Origin: Clostridiales bacterium Firm_10
GTDB taxonomy: Bacteria; Bacillota; Clostridia; Christensenellales; Aristaeellaceae
Direction: 5' to 3'
Assembly (NCBI GenBank): GCA_001603025.1
Contig: LVAP01000020.1
Span: 1 to 56,477 of the forward strand
DNA: 56,477 nt
Below, piece by piece: positions 7,357 through 15,443 of this stretch; the stretch's first letter is position 1, and every line of letters begins with the position of its first letter. The notes under the pieces are model-generated. The model made no database searches and was not told where the DNA came from. It saw only the letters and a program-made list of their open reading frames with translations. The position numbers were made by a program, and so were the translations under genes.

Positions 7357-8847
7357 TCAGCCTTTCGCTTTTTTGTATATCTCGCAGGAGATATCGTTCA
7401 TCGCTTCGTCGGCTGCTTCCGTGACGTTGTTGTACATGATGGCAACGCAGATATCCTTTTTGCGGGAAAAGACCCAGCTGGTCAGAAAACCCCAGTTTTC
7501 TCCACCGTGGCCGGCAACGCTGTCTTTGCGGGCTTCCGACTCCCAAACGTCGAGGCAAAGCCCGTAGCCGTCCATGACCGGCGTCATCATGCGCTGCGCT
7601 GTCTTCTTTTTGAGGAAGCCGCCCCTGCGATAGCTCCTGGAAAGGGCAAGGCCGATCTTCACAAGTTCTGTGGGCGTTGTCCACAGGCCGGCAGCGGCGT
7701 GCTCGGGATAATAGTGATACCCGTGGGCAGGGTCCTCCTGCTGCGCCAGCCTGAAGCCGAACGCGGCGTTGGCCACGAGCTCCTCATCCAGCGGCTGGAA
7801 AAAGCCGGTGCGCTGAAGGCCCAGAGGCTCAGCGACCTCCTTTTGGAAGGCCTCGCGGAGCGTGGTTCCCGTCATGCGTGTAAATGCAAGCTCGGCCAAA
7901 GTGATGCCGCCGCCGGAATAGATGTGCTGCTTGCCGTAAGGACGAATCCTTCTGAGCTTCGGCGTGTTGCCCTTGCCGTTCAGCACATCCTCGAGCGAGA
8001 GCGGCTCGTGATCCGCCCGGTAGCCGGGGAAGCCGTGCAGGTTGTAACCCGCTGTGTGGGAAAGCAGCGCGGGGAAGGTCAGCGGACCCTTCCTGACAAA
8101 TTCCGGCACGACGCCGGAGATGTCCGCGTCCAGGTCGATGAGGCCCTTGTCCACATATCGGAGCAGCGCGAGCGCGAACATGGGCTTCGATACAGAACCT
8201 GCCTGGAACAGCATATCCGGGTTCACCGGGAAGTCCTCGCCGTATCTTCCGCTGCCGGCGCAGTAGGTGTGGAAATCACCGTCTCCGTCCTGGACGGCAA
8301 TGCTGACGCCGTAGCCCTTCCTGCCCCTGATGCGCATGGCCTGATCCACATCGACGCCAAAGACATTCCTGACGAGCCGGTTGGGGCCTTTGAGCATCCG
8401 CATCAGCACAGCCTCATCGCCATCCATGATGCCGGTCTCCCGGAAGCCGGCTTTATGATAGACGTGCAGCCCCAGTTCGTTCTCCGGCTCAGTGGACAGG
8501 AAGAGCCGGTCGGCGCCGTTTTCTTTGAAGTATCTGATAATCTCCTGCAGGGCAGCCTGGCCGTAGCCCTTGCCCTGCTCGTTTTTGTCGATCATGAAGC
8601 GCCAGAGCCAGTAGCGGTCGTCCTCGTCCTCTTCTTCAGGATTGAATACAAACATGCAGAAGCCCACCAGCTTTTCATCCGCATAGATGGCAAATGGCCG
8701 GGCCACGCCGGGCAGCTCCGCGTTCGCCTTGTCCGCCTGCCGCAGAGAGACGTCGTTCGGGGCGACGAAGGGCTGATCCTCGCGCACGGTGAGCGCGAGC
8801 ACAGCCTCGCGATTAGTATCGTTAATCGGTTCCAGTTTGATTTTCAT
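7357..8847 (-). CDS. Fusion of GNAT acetyltransferase and serine beta-lactamase-like hydrolase
   Basis: A 496-residue two-domain protein. Residues 1-150 are a GNAT N-acetyltransferase: the acetyl-CoA loop is EQGKGYGQAAL at about 90-100, preceded by YWLWRFMI and followed by LGLHVYHKAGF at about 126-135. Residues about 175-496 look like the serine hydrolase/beta-lactamase (class C, DD-peptidase-like) family: Ser218-x-x-Lys221 (SVSK), Tyr310-Ser-Gly as the second motif, and His447-Gly-Gly as the third. It has no signal peptide or membrane segment, so the hydrolase is cytoplasmic, unlike true beta-lactamases. ATG at 8847 has GGAGG ten bases upstream. The single continuous frame argues against a sequencing join. 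The substrate is unknown. Confidence 0.85.
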   Translation of the reverse strand: MKIKLEPINDTNREAVLALTVREDQPFVAPNDVSLRQADKANAELPGVARPFAIYADEKLVGFCMFVFNPEEEDEDDRYWLWRFMIDKNEQGKGYGQAALQEIIRYFKENGADRLFLSTEPENELGLHVYHKAGFRETGIMDGDEAVLMRMLKGPNRLVRNVFGVDVDQAMRIRGRKGYGVSIAVQDGDGDFHTYCAGSGRYGEDFPVNPDMLFQAGSVSKPMFALALLRYVDKGLIDLDADISGVVPEFVRKGPLTFPALLSHTAGYNLHGFPGYRADHEPLSLEDVLNGKGNTPKLRRIRPYGKQHIYSGGGITLAELAFTRMTGTTLREAFQKEVAEPLGLQRTGFFQPLDEELVANAAFGFRLAQQEDPAHGYHYYPEHAAAGLWTTPTELVKIGLALSRSYRRGGFLKKKTAQRMMTPVMDGYGLCLDVWESEARKDSVAGHGGENWGFLTSWVFSRKKDICVAIMYNNVTEAADEAMNDISCEIYKKAKG

Positions 8848-8911
8848 ATCTGTATCGCCTCCACAAATCCCGATCTGCCGATGCCGGGACGTCCCCGCTC
8901 CTCGCCCCGCG

Positions 8912-9862
8912 TTACGGCCGCCCCGCGTCGGCGGGCTGCTCGTCGTGCACGGCCCTGTCCATGCGCGCCATCATGCGCTTTTCCAGTTCGCGGGCCGCGC
9001 TGTAACCCTGCTGCTTCAGCATCAGGTTGCGCGAGGCCACCTCCAGCACCACGGCGACGTTGCGGCCGGGCCGGATGGGCAGCAGGAGCCAGGGCACCTG
9101 CACGCCGAGGATCTCGTTGGTCTTGTCGTCCAGCCCCACCCGGTCGTATTCCTTGCCCTTGACCCAGTGCTCCAGGTGCACGATCATGTCGATGGATTTC
9201 GTGCGCATGACGGAGCCGATGCCGAACATGGTGGCGATGTCTATGATGCCGATGCCGCGGATCTCCATGAGGTTGCGCACCGTCTCGGGCGCCTCGCCGA
9301 TGAGCCGGTTGTCGCTCACGCGGCGCACGTCCACCACGTCGTCGGCCACGAGCCGGTGTCCGCGCTTCACCAGCTCCAGCGCGGCCTCGCTCTTGCCTAC
9401 GCCGCTCTCGCCGGTGAGCATTACGCCCACGCCGTACACCTCAACCAGCACGCCGTGCATGGTCATGCGGGGCGCAAGATGGTTGTTGAGGAAGTAGATC
9501 ATGTCCGTCACCATGCGGGTGGTATCCACGTCGCTGCGATAGACGGGGATCTTGCGCGCAGCCGCCATGGCGATGAGGTCGTCCATGCCCTCGAGCCGAC
9601 GGCAGATGATGATGCAGGGCAGATCGTAGCTGACGAACTGCTCCAGCCGCCGCCTGCGCGTTTCCAAGTCCAGCGAGCGCAGATAGCTGGTTTCCACCAG
9701 GCCCAGGATCTGCGGCCGCTCGTTGGCGAAATGCTCCCAGTAACCGGCGAAGGGCAGGCCGGGCCGGTTGACGTCGCTGGTTTCGATGGGCAGGACGCCC
9801 GTCTCTGAGGGCACGAGCTCCGTCAGCTTCAGCGCCTTCACCATTGTCGCTGCATCAACCAT
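8912..9862 (-). CDS. hprK: HPr kinase/phosphorylase
   Basis: Phosphorylates HPr on serine when glycolytic intermediates are plentiful and removes the phosphate when they fall, controlling CcpA-mediated catabolite repression and sugar uptake. The 316-residue protein has an N-terminal domain (1-130), then the catalytic P-loop GESGVGKS at 151-158, the conserved His136 region, LVADDVV at about 171-177 and the family signature MEIRGIGIIDI. It follows the HAD gene with a three-base gap, and GGGAGGT within the end of that gene serves as ribosome binding site; the two are an operon from the promoter at 10726-10754. An alternative start at Met7 is possible. Confidence 0.97.
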   Translation of the reverse strand: MVDAATMVKALKLTELVPSETGVLPIETSDVNRPGLPFAGYWEHFANERPQILGLVETSYLRSLDLETRRRRLEQFVSYDLPCIIICRRLEGMDDLIAMAAARKIPVYRSDVDTTRMVTDMIYFLNNHLAPRMTMHGVLVEVYGVGVMLTGESGVGKSEAALELVKRGHRLVADDVVDVRRVSDNRLIGEAPETVRNLMEIRGIGIIDIATMFGIGSVMRTKSIDMIVHLEHWVKGKEYDRVGLDDKTNEILGVQVPWLLLPIRPGRNVAVVLEVASRNLMLKQQGYSAARELEKRMMARMDRAVHDEQPADAGRP

Positions 9863-9865
9863 GCG

Positions 9866-10693
9866 TCAGGCACCTCCCCCAATTTCCCCGCGCCGCATGA
9901 GTTCTTCCACCACCTGCGCCACGCCGTCCTCCGCGTTGGAGGGGGCGATCCTGTCCGCCCGGGCCTTGACCTCCTCCGCGCCGTTTTCCATGCACCAGCT
10001 GGTGCCGGCCCATTCGATCATGTCCAGGTCGTTCAGACCGTCGCCGAAGGCCGCGATCTCTTCCCGCGGGATGGAGAGGATTTCGCTCAGCCGTTCCAGC
10101 GAGGCGGCCTTGCCTGCCGCGGGGCTCACAAACTCGATGAAGCGCGGGTTGGAGGTGGCGATCTTCACCCGGCCGGCAAATTGCTCGCGCAGCGCCGGCA
10201 GCGCCGCCTGCACGCGCTCGGGCGTGTCGATGGCCAGCATTTTCGGCGTGTCGAACGAAAGCCAGCGTGACAGCTTTTCACCCACGGCTTCCAGGCGCAC
10301 CGGGCAGTTGAGGAAGGCCTGGTAATCGCGCGCGAAGGTGTTCGCCGTTTCGCACCAGAAAGCGTCGCCCTCGTAGGCCTGGATGTGCAGACGCATGGCT
10401 TCGCAGGCCGCGGCGATCTCTCGCCCCAGCGCGGCGCCGATGGGGAAGCTGGCCAGCGTCTCTTCCGTGCGCGGATCGGCGATCAGCGCGCCGTTGTAGG
10501 CGATGAGCGGCGCTGTAAGGTTCAGCGCCTGCACGAACTGCCGCAGCGCGCAGGGCATCCGCCCGGACGCCAGCACGACGCCCGCGCCTTTTTCGCCCGC
10601 GGCCCGCAGCGCCGCAGTTGTGCGCGCGGTGAGGCGGCTGCTGGGATCGAGCAGCGTCCCGTCCATGTCCATAACGATCAGCCGGTAGGGCAT
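9866..10693 (-). CDS. HAD superfamily phosphatase, Cof type
   Basis: A 275-residue cytoplasmic sugar- or nucleotide-phosphatase-like protein of the Cof/YwpJ branch. Motif I is Asp9-x-Asp11 (VMDMDGTLLD), motif II is LASGR near residue 43, the C2-type cap domain is in the middle, and motif IV is GDGLNDLDMI. The start ATG 10693 has GAGGAG eight bases upstream. It is the first gene of the operon with hprK. Substrates of this family are broad (sugar phosphates, flavin mononucleotide, pyridoxal phosphate) and cannot be told from sequence. Confidence 0.9.
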   Translation of the reverse strand: MPYRLIVMDMDGTLLDPSSRLTARTTAALRAAGEKGAGVVLASGRMPCALRQFVQALNLTAPLIAYNGALIADPRTEETLASFPIGAALGREIAAACEAMRLHIQAYEGDAFWCETANTFARDYQAFLNCPVRLEAVGEKLSRWLSFDTPKMLAIDTPERVQAALPALREQFAGRVKIATSNPRFIEFVSPAAGKAASLERLSEILSIPREEIAAFGDGLNDLDMIEWAGTSWCMENGAEEVKARADRIAPSNAEDGVAQVVEELMRRGEIGGGA

Positions 10694-10725
10694 GCTTTAT
10701 CATCTCCTCAGTTTGCTCCATTCTC

Positions 10726-10754
10726 ATTATAATACAAAAAGCGCCGCGCGGCAA
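10726..10754 (-). promoter_or_regulatory. Promoter of the HAD-hprK operon
   Basis: On the minus strand TTGCCG (10754-10749), 17 bases and a perfect TATAAT (10731-10726), 33 bases before the ATG. Confidence 0.7.
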
Positions 10755-10780
10755 GGCTGTAATTCACCTGCCCCGCGGAG

Positions 10781-10809
10781 TTGCGCAAACGCGGGAAATG
10801 CGGTATGAT
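10781..10809 (+). promoter_or_regulatory. Promoter of the 99-residue hypothetical gene
   Basis: TTGCGC (10781-10786), 17 bases and TATGAT (10804-10809), 35 bases before the ATG at 10845. Confidence 0.6.
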
Positions 10810-10844
10810 ATGGGAAAGCGAGAAAGCAGCCGGGAGGTGCCCTC

Positions 10845-11144
10845 ATGAGCAGACTCTGGATCAGACTGATCCGACATCACAGAATCGCGCGTCAGGAGAC
10901 GGTGGACTGTGCGTGGGGAAACCAGCGCGACGCGCTGCGCGAGGCCTGCCACGACATGGACGTGCCCGCGCCTATCTGGCTGAATAAAAACGAAAACGAA
11001 TTCAGCCAGTTCCGGCGCACGGCCTTTGGCGCCGACAGCTTTGTGGAGAACGTTGCCTTCGATCGCATGGAGATCGAGTTCCTGGACGACACCGACAAAA
11101 GGCGCAGGAGCCCGGACCCGCGCAACGTGTTCGACGGGTTCTGA
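10845..11144 (+). CDS. Conserved hypothetical protein, 99 residues
   Basis: A small soluble protein beginning MSRLWIRLIRHHRI with no signal peptide or membrane helix. The sequence is basic at both ends and acidic in the middle; a run DSFVENVAFDRMEIEFLDD near residues 65-83 is its most ordered-looking part. I recall similar proteins of about 90-100 residues in many Clostridia, all without an assigned function. ATG is preceded by GGGAGGTGCCC, and a promoter lies at 10781-10809, so it is a genuine single gene, perhaps cotranscribed with the SSB-like gene 133 bases downstream. Function unknown. Confidence 0.8.
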   Translation: MSRLWIRLIRHHRIARQETVDCAWGNQRDALREACHDMDVPAPIWLNKNENEFSQFRRTAFGADSFVENVAFDRMEIEFLDDTDKRRRSPDPRNVFDGF

Positions 11145-11277
11145 CCCGGCGCCGCCGCTGCTCAGCAGCCAGGCAGGGAACATATAAGGGCATTTTTCCC
11201 GCTCCGCGCATATTCGCGTTCATTCCTCCATACATATAGTGTTGAAGGACATTCGCGAAAAAGCGAGGAGTGATACG

Positions 11278-11949
11278 ATGGAGAATCCCAATAACCGCAT
11301 GATGGCGGCAGGTCGCCTCGAGGCGCGGCCCGAACTCAGCCACGAGGTCATGAACGAGCCCTTTTATACCGCGACGCTGCTGGTGAAGCGCCTCTCCGGC
11401 GCGGTTGACCGCCTGCCCGTGACGCTGCCCGGCAAGCTGCTCACCGACGACCTGCTTTCCGACGGCCGGCTGCTGCTCATGCAGGGGCAGGTGCGCTCCT
11501 ACAACAAGGTGGTGGAAGGCGCGGGCCGCCTGATGGTCACGCTGTTCGTGCAGCACATTTCCGCCGGTGGGGACAACGACACCCTGAACCGCGTGGAGCT
11601 GACCGGCGCGCTTTGCAAGCCGCCCGTCTACCGCTCGACGCCCTTCGGCCGGGAAATCTGCGACCTGATGCTGGCCGTGAACCGGGCCTTCGGCAAATCG
11701 GACTACATCCCCTGCATCGCCTGGGGCCGCAACGCGCAGTTCGCTTCCCGCTTCCATGTGGGAGACCGTCTGCGGGTCACGGGGCGGCTGCAATCCCGCG
11801 AGTATCAGAAGCTGCTGGAAAACGGGGAATACATGGTGCGCAACGCCTTCGAGGTGAGCTGTTTTACGCTCGAGACAGAGCCTGCGCCGGCCTTCGCCGA
11901 GGCGGCGCCCGCCGGGCGGGAGGAAGCGCCGGTTCACGCCGGGGAATAG
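11278..11949 (+). CDS. Single-stranded DNA-binding protein-like, two OB folds
   Basis: The 223-residue protein appears to contain two SSB-type OB folds. The second (about 102-198) is the clear one: LNRVELTGALCKPPVYRSTP, then DYIPCIAWGRNAQFASRFHVGD and LRVTGRLQSREYQ match the bacterial SSB core. The first (about 6-96: NRMMAAGRLEARPEL, then LMQGQVRSYNKV) has the same strand layout but is diverged. The C-terminus is alanine/glutamate rich and lacks the acidic DDDIPF-type tip by which SSB recruits partner proteins. Start ATG 11278 was chosen because GCGAGGAG lies seven bases upstream; a GTG 39 bases earlier lacks a site. It may bind ssDNA without replisome recruitment; that is inference. Confidence 0.8.
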   Translation: MENPNNRMMAAGRLEARPELSHEVMNEPFYTATLLVKRLSGAVDRLPVTLPGKLLTDDLLSDGRLLLMQGQVRSYNKVVEGAGRLMVTLFVQHISAGGDNDTLNRVELTGALCKPPVYRSTPFGREICDLMLAVNRAFGKSDYIPCIAWGRNAQFASRFHVGDRLRVTGRLQSREYQKLLENGEYMVRNAFEVSCFTLETEPAPAFAEAAPAGREEAPVHAGE

Positions 11950-11983
11950 CGCCGTCCGCTGCGCCGCAAAACGCCGTATACGC

Positions 11984-12018
11984 AAAAGCGCCGGGGAAAA
12001 TGCTTTCCCCGGCGCTTT
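11984..12018. terminator. Bidirectional terminator between SSB-like gene and MATE gene
   Basis: Perfect 15-base arms AAAGCGCCGGGGAAA (11985-11999) and its complement (12004-12018) with a four-base loop. The T-rich ends of the stem act as the U tract in either direction; the MATE stop codon overlaps the stem. Confidence 0.8.
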
Positions 12019-13420
12019 ACGCCTTGCGCCGCCGGGCCATAAACGCCGGCAGCGCGGCGCGTCCTTCGTCGGTGACGGGCCTGATCCATTTGCCGGAATA
12101 CATGTGGATCTGCATCAGCACGAAGCGGATGGGTTCGTCGCAGTAGCAGCAGATGAACACCACCAGAATGGGCGCGCCCAGCCGCATGCCGGAGAGGTAT
12201 ACCGCGGGCAGCACCATCAGGTACATGAACACGATCTCCAGCACCGTGCCGCGCACGGCGTCGCCCGCCGAGCGGTAGGTGTCGTTCTGCGCCCAGTTGC
12301 ACATGCGGATGACCGCCACCGCGCAGTACACCAGCAGGATCTGCGAGCAGATTTCAAACGACGCGCCGGACAGCCCCAGCGCGGCGAGCAGCGGCCCGTG
12401 CAGGGCGACGATCAGCAGGCACACCGCCAGGATGCAGGCGGCGCACAGCGGCACCAGCCGCTTGGCACGCTCATAGGCCGTGTCGAGCTCGCCCGCGCCG
12501 ACGGCCTTGCCCACCAGCACGGAGGCGGCGTTCGAGAAGCCGGCGAAGAAGCCGATCACCAGGCCCTCCAGCGTGCGGAACACCGCGATGGCCGCGATGG
12601 CCTGCTCGGACTGCCGGCCCAGCACCACGTTGATCACCATGTTGCCCACGCCGATGAGCACCTCGTTGCAGAGGATGGGGAAGCACTTGCGCAGGTACTC
12701 CTTCAGGCGCGCGGCCGTCCACACAAAGTGGCGGCGCGCATGGAAGAGGTAGGGATACCGCTGCGCCTTCGCCAGCGAGAGCACCACCGCCGCGTTGACG
12801 CCGGCCGCGATCACCGTGGCCAGCGCCGCGCCGCGGATGCCCATGGCCGGCAGGCCCAGGCGGCCGTAGATCAGCACCCAGTTCAGCGCGATGTTGGTCA
12901 GCACGGAGGCGATGGCGGCGTACAGCGGGATGCGCATCTTCTCGGTGGAGCGCAGCAGCGCGCTCATGGCCATGGAGAACACCTGCAGGGGATAGGCGAA
13001 GCCCACGATGTGCAGGTATTCCACGCCGATGACCTGGATGGAGGCCTTGTCGGTGTACAGGCGCATCACCGTCCCGGGAAAGAACACCGCCATGACGGCC
13101 GCGGTCAGCGCCACGGTCATCATGGCGACGAGCGTCATGCCGTAGGAGCGGTCGATGCCGTCGTCGTCCTTTGCGCCCCAGTACTGCGAGAAAAACAGCA
13201 TGCCGCCGCCCACGAAGCCCCAGTAGCCGGAGAACATGAGCGAAGAGAACTGCGCGCACAGCCCGACCGCGCCCACGGTGATTTCACCGAGCGAGGCGAT
13301 CATCATGGTGTCCACCATGGAACCGGTGGTGGTGAGCAGGTTCTGCAGCGCCACGGGTATGGCGATGACAGCCGTGCTCCTGATGAAATGCCGCCAGCTG
13401 AACCGGCTGCTGCTGTGCAT
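12017..13420 (-). CDS. MATE family multidrug/organic cation efflux transporter
   Basis: A 467-residue, twelve-helix membrane protein made of two six-helix halves. The N-terminal half contains the family pattern IPVALQNLLTTTGSMVDTMMI and later GYWGFVGGGMLFFSQYWGA; the second half starts near CFPILCNEVLIGVGNMVINV. It would export drugs or metabolites in exchange for Na+ or H+. The start ATG 13420 has GGGGGA about ten bases upstream and a promoter at 13452-13479. It shares a convergent terminator with the SSB-like gene. A short C-terminal tail (RPVTDEGRAALPAFMARRRKA) is cytoplasmic. Substrate cannot be predicted. Confidence 0.92.
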   Translation of the reverse strand: MHSSSRFSWRHFIRSTAVIAIPVALQNLLTTTGSMVDTMMIASLGEITVGAVGLCAQFSSLMFSGYWGFVGGGMLFFSQYWGAKDDDGIDRSYGMTLVAMMTVALTAAVMAVFFPGTVMRLYTDKASIQVIGVEYLHIVGFAYPLQVFSMAMSALLRSTEKMRIPLYAAIASVLTNIALNWVLIYGRLGLPAMGIRGAALATVIAAGVNAAVVLSLAKAQRYPYLFHARRHFVWTAARLKEYLRKCFPILCNEVLIGVGNMVINVVLGRQSEQAIAAIAVFRTLEGLVIGFFAGFSNAASVLVGKAVGAGELDTAYERAKRLVPLCAACILAVCLLIVALHGPLLAALGLSGASFEICSQILLVYCAVAVIRMCNWAQNDTYRSAGDAVRGTVLEIVFMYLMVLPAVYLSGMRLGAPILVVFICCYCDEPIRFVLMQIHMYSGKWIRPVTDEGRAALPAFMARRRKA

Positions 13421-13451
13421 AATGATTCCCCCGAACGGATGATGATGCCAT

Positions 13452-13479
13452 CATTATACTACGCGCGCGCCGTTTGTCA
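13452..13479 (-). promoter_or_regulatory. Promoter of the first MATE gene
   Basis: On the minus strand ATGACA (13479-13474), 16 bases and a perfect TATAAT (13457-13452), 31 bases from the start codon. Confidence 0.6.
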
Positions 13480-13573
13480 TAGTCATTCCGGGTTAAATGC
13501 GGGAGACGCGGCGTTTCCGGGGCGGCCGTCCCGTTTCTTTTCCCTTATGTCATAATATTTTCTCATTCCGCGA

Positions 13574-13602
13574 TTGACGAAAACGCTTTCATGAGCCATA
13601 AT
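13574..13602 (+). promoter_or_regulatory. Promoter of the DUF512 gene with an embedded cre-like site
   Basis: TTGACG (13574-13579), 17 bases and CATAAT (13597-13602), 40 bases before the ATG. The spacer contains, on the minus strand, ATGAAAGCGTTTTCG (13592-13578), which fits 14 of 15 positions of the catabolite-responsive element WTGNAANCGNWNNCA. CcpA bound there would block this promoter; no CcpA gene is in the window. Confidence 0.5.
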
Positions 13603-13642
13603 ATAAAATGAATCCGTATGTCATAGCGAAAGAGGAAACAAT

Positions 13643-14938
13643 ATGCCCCACACGATCATCGCCGTTGAACCGGGCAGCATCGCCGAGCAGCTGGAACTGC
13701 GCGCGGGCGACAGGCTGGTGAGCATCAACGGCCGCCAGGTCATCGACTGGATCGATTACCAGGCATTCACCAGCGAGGAAAGCATCACCCTCGTTGTCGA
13801 GCGCGACGGCGAGGAAACCGAGTATTCGCTCGAGAAGGACGATTGGGAGCCGCTCGGACTGACGTTTGATTCCCAGCTGATGAGCGGCGTGCGCGAGTGC
13901 GTCAACAAGTGCATCTTCTGCTTTGTGGACCAGCTGCCCGCCTGCGCGCGCGAATCGCTGCGCGTGAAGGACGACGACTGGCGGCTGTCGCTGATGATGG
14001 GAAACTTCGTGACGCTCACCAACGTGAGCGAGAGCGAGCTCAGGCGCATCGTGGAGCGGCACGCCTCGCCGCTGTACATATCCGTTCACACCACGGATAT
14101 GAAGCTGCGCGCCTACATGCTGGGCACTGAGCGCGGCGCGCTGCTGATGAAGCAGCTGAACCGCCTGAAGGAGGGGGACATCCAGTTCCACGCCCAGGCG
14201 GTGCTGTGCCCGGGCATCAACGACGGGCCGCAGATGGAGAAGACCATCGCCGACCTGGCGGCGCTGTATCCGGCCTGCCAGTCGCTGGCGCTGGTGCCGG
14301 TGGGGCTCACCGACCACAGGGAGGGCCTGTGCGGCCTGCGCAAATACACCCGCGACGAGGCCCGCGCGGTGCTGGACGCGGCGGAAAAGTGGCAGAAGAA
14401 GCTGCTTAAAAAGTACGGCACGAATTTCGTGTTCCCGGCGGACGAGTTCTATCTCGCGGCCAAGCGGCCGGTGCCGCCGGATGAGTTTTACGAGGATTAC
14501 GCCCAGATCGAGAACGGCATCGGCATGATGCGGCTGCTGGAAACGGAGCTGGAGGAGGCGTGGGAAGAGGCTGACCTGGAGAGTGCCCGACCCGGCAGGC
14601 TGATCGTGGTGACAGGCGTGTCGGTGGCGCCCTTCATGAAGAGCCTCATGAAGCGCTTCCGGATCCCGGGCGTGGAGGTGGAGGTCGTGCCCATCGAGAA
14701 CGGCTTCTTCGGCCCCAGCGTGACGGTGACGGGCCTGCTCACCGGGAGCGACCTCATCCGCGGCCTGGCGGGGCGCAGCGCCGACAGGGTGCTCATCACC
14801 GAGTGCATGCTGCGCGACCAGGAAGACGTGTTCCTGGACGACATGACGCTGGACGAAGTGCAGGAAAAGGTGGGCATTCCCTTCGTGAAGGTGGGCCGGC
14901 GGGGCGACGAGCTGCTGGACGCGATGATGGGCGTCTGA
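13643..14938 (+). CDS. DUF512 radical-SAM-like protein with N-terminal PDZ domain
   Basis: A 431-residue cytoplasmic protein of the DUF512 family, function undetermined. Residues 1-65 form a PDZ-like domain (IIAVEPGSIAEQLELRAGD). A CxxxCxxC cluster of the radical SAM type, Cys86, Cys90 and Cys93 (CVNKCIFCFVD), would hold an iron-sulfur cluster. The C-terminal DUF512 domain includes FVFPADEFYLAAKRPVP and the ENGFFGPSVTVTGLLTGSD stretch. The gene is near der and plsY, its usual neighbours in Clostridia, but here a foreign-looking segment separates it from der. ATG has AGAGGAA as binding site; the promoter is at 13574-13602. Confidence 0.9.
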   Translation: MPHTIIAVEPGSIAEQLELRAGDRLVSINGRQVIDWIDYQAFTSEESITLVVERDGEETEYSLEKDDWEPLGLTFDSQLMSGVRECVNKCIFCFVDQLPACARESLRVKDDDWRLSLMMGNFVTLTNVSESELRRIVERHASPLYISVHTTDMKLRAYMLGTERGALLMKQLNRLKEGDIQFHAQAVLCPGINDGPQMEKTIADLAALYPACQSLALVPVGLTDHREGLCGLRKYTRDEARAVLDAAEKWQKKLLKKYGTNFVFPADEFYLAAKRPVPPDEFYEDYAQIENGIGMMRLLETELEEAWEEADLESARPGRLIVVTGVSVAPFMKSLMKRFRIPGVEVEVVPIENGFFGPSVTVTGLLTGSDLIRGLAGRSADRVLITECMLRDQEDVFLDDMTLDEVQEKVGIPFVKVGRRGDELLDAMMGV

Positions 14939-14966
14939 TGGGATTAGACACGAGTGGAGGTCAGTT

Positions 14967-15443
14967 ATGACGACGGTTGAATTGATGAATCTGGTCGATC
15001 GTTCTCTGTTCGCAAATATCGGTTACACCGATGAGAATGGAAAGCAAAACATGCGCAGGGTGTTCTGCGTGTGGCATAAGGGATTGGGCAGGCATCTCAT
15101 ATCGACAAACACGAGTTCAGCTCATGTGCAAAGTCTCCTCAGGGATGGCAACGCCTGCCTTTATTTCTCCGACGATACAGCGTTTGAAGGTCTTTGCCTG
15201 TTCGGCAATGCGATCATACACTTTGAAAGGGAGTATAAAGAGCTGCTGTGGAATGAAGGGGATGAACAATACTATCCCAAGGGGATTGACGACGAGGATT
15301 ATTGCATCCTGGAGTTCATCGCTGAGAGCGGACGCTATTATCGTTACGACGGGAAGGGCGATCTGTCCGCGGCGCAGATCGAGGAATGCGATCGGGGAAA
15401 GACGTTTGAGAACAGATACAACGCCGTACACGGTGAAGTATGA
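14967..15443 (+). CDS. Pyridoxamine 5'-phosphate oxidase-like (split-barrel flavin) protein
   Basis: A 158-residue protein of the small PNPOx-like split barrel group. It begins TVELMNLVDRSLFANIGYTDENG, with strand VFCVWHKGLGRHLIST, then SSAHVQSLLRDGNACLYFSDD and FEGLCLFGNAII as in FMN- or F420-binding barrels. It may bind FMN or haem, or be a defence/detoxification protein; the substrate is unknown. GTGGAGG lies five to ten bases before the ATG. Its base composition (near 48% G+C by eye) and codon use are clearly more A/T-rich than its neighbours, suggesting recent transfer. The stop overlaps the ATG of the damaged GNAT gene (ATGA), so the pair came as a unit. Confidence 0.78.
   Translation: MTTVELMNLVDRSLFANIGYTDENGKQNMRRVFCVWHKGLGRHLISTNTSSAHVQSLLRDGNACLYFSDDTAFEGLCLFGNAIIHFEREYKELLWNEGDEQYYPKGIDDEDYCILEFIAESGRYYRYDGKGDLSAAQIEECDRGKTFENRYNAVHGEV

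Noticed and set aside
7246-9162. A 638-codon plus-strand frame opposite the GNAT/hydrolase gene and part of hprK
   Set aside because: The minus-strand genes have domain motifs and ribosome binding sites; this frame has neither.
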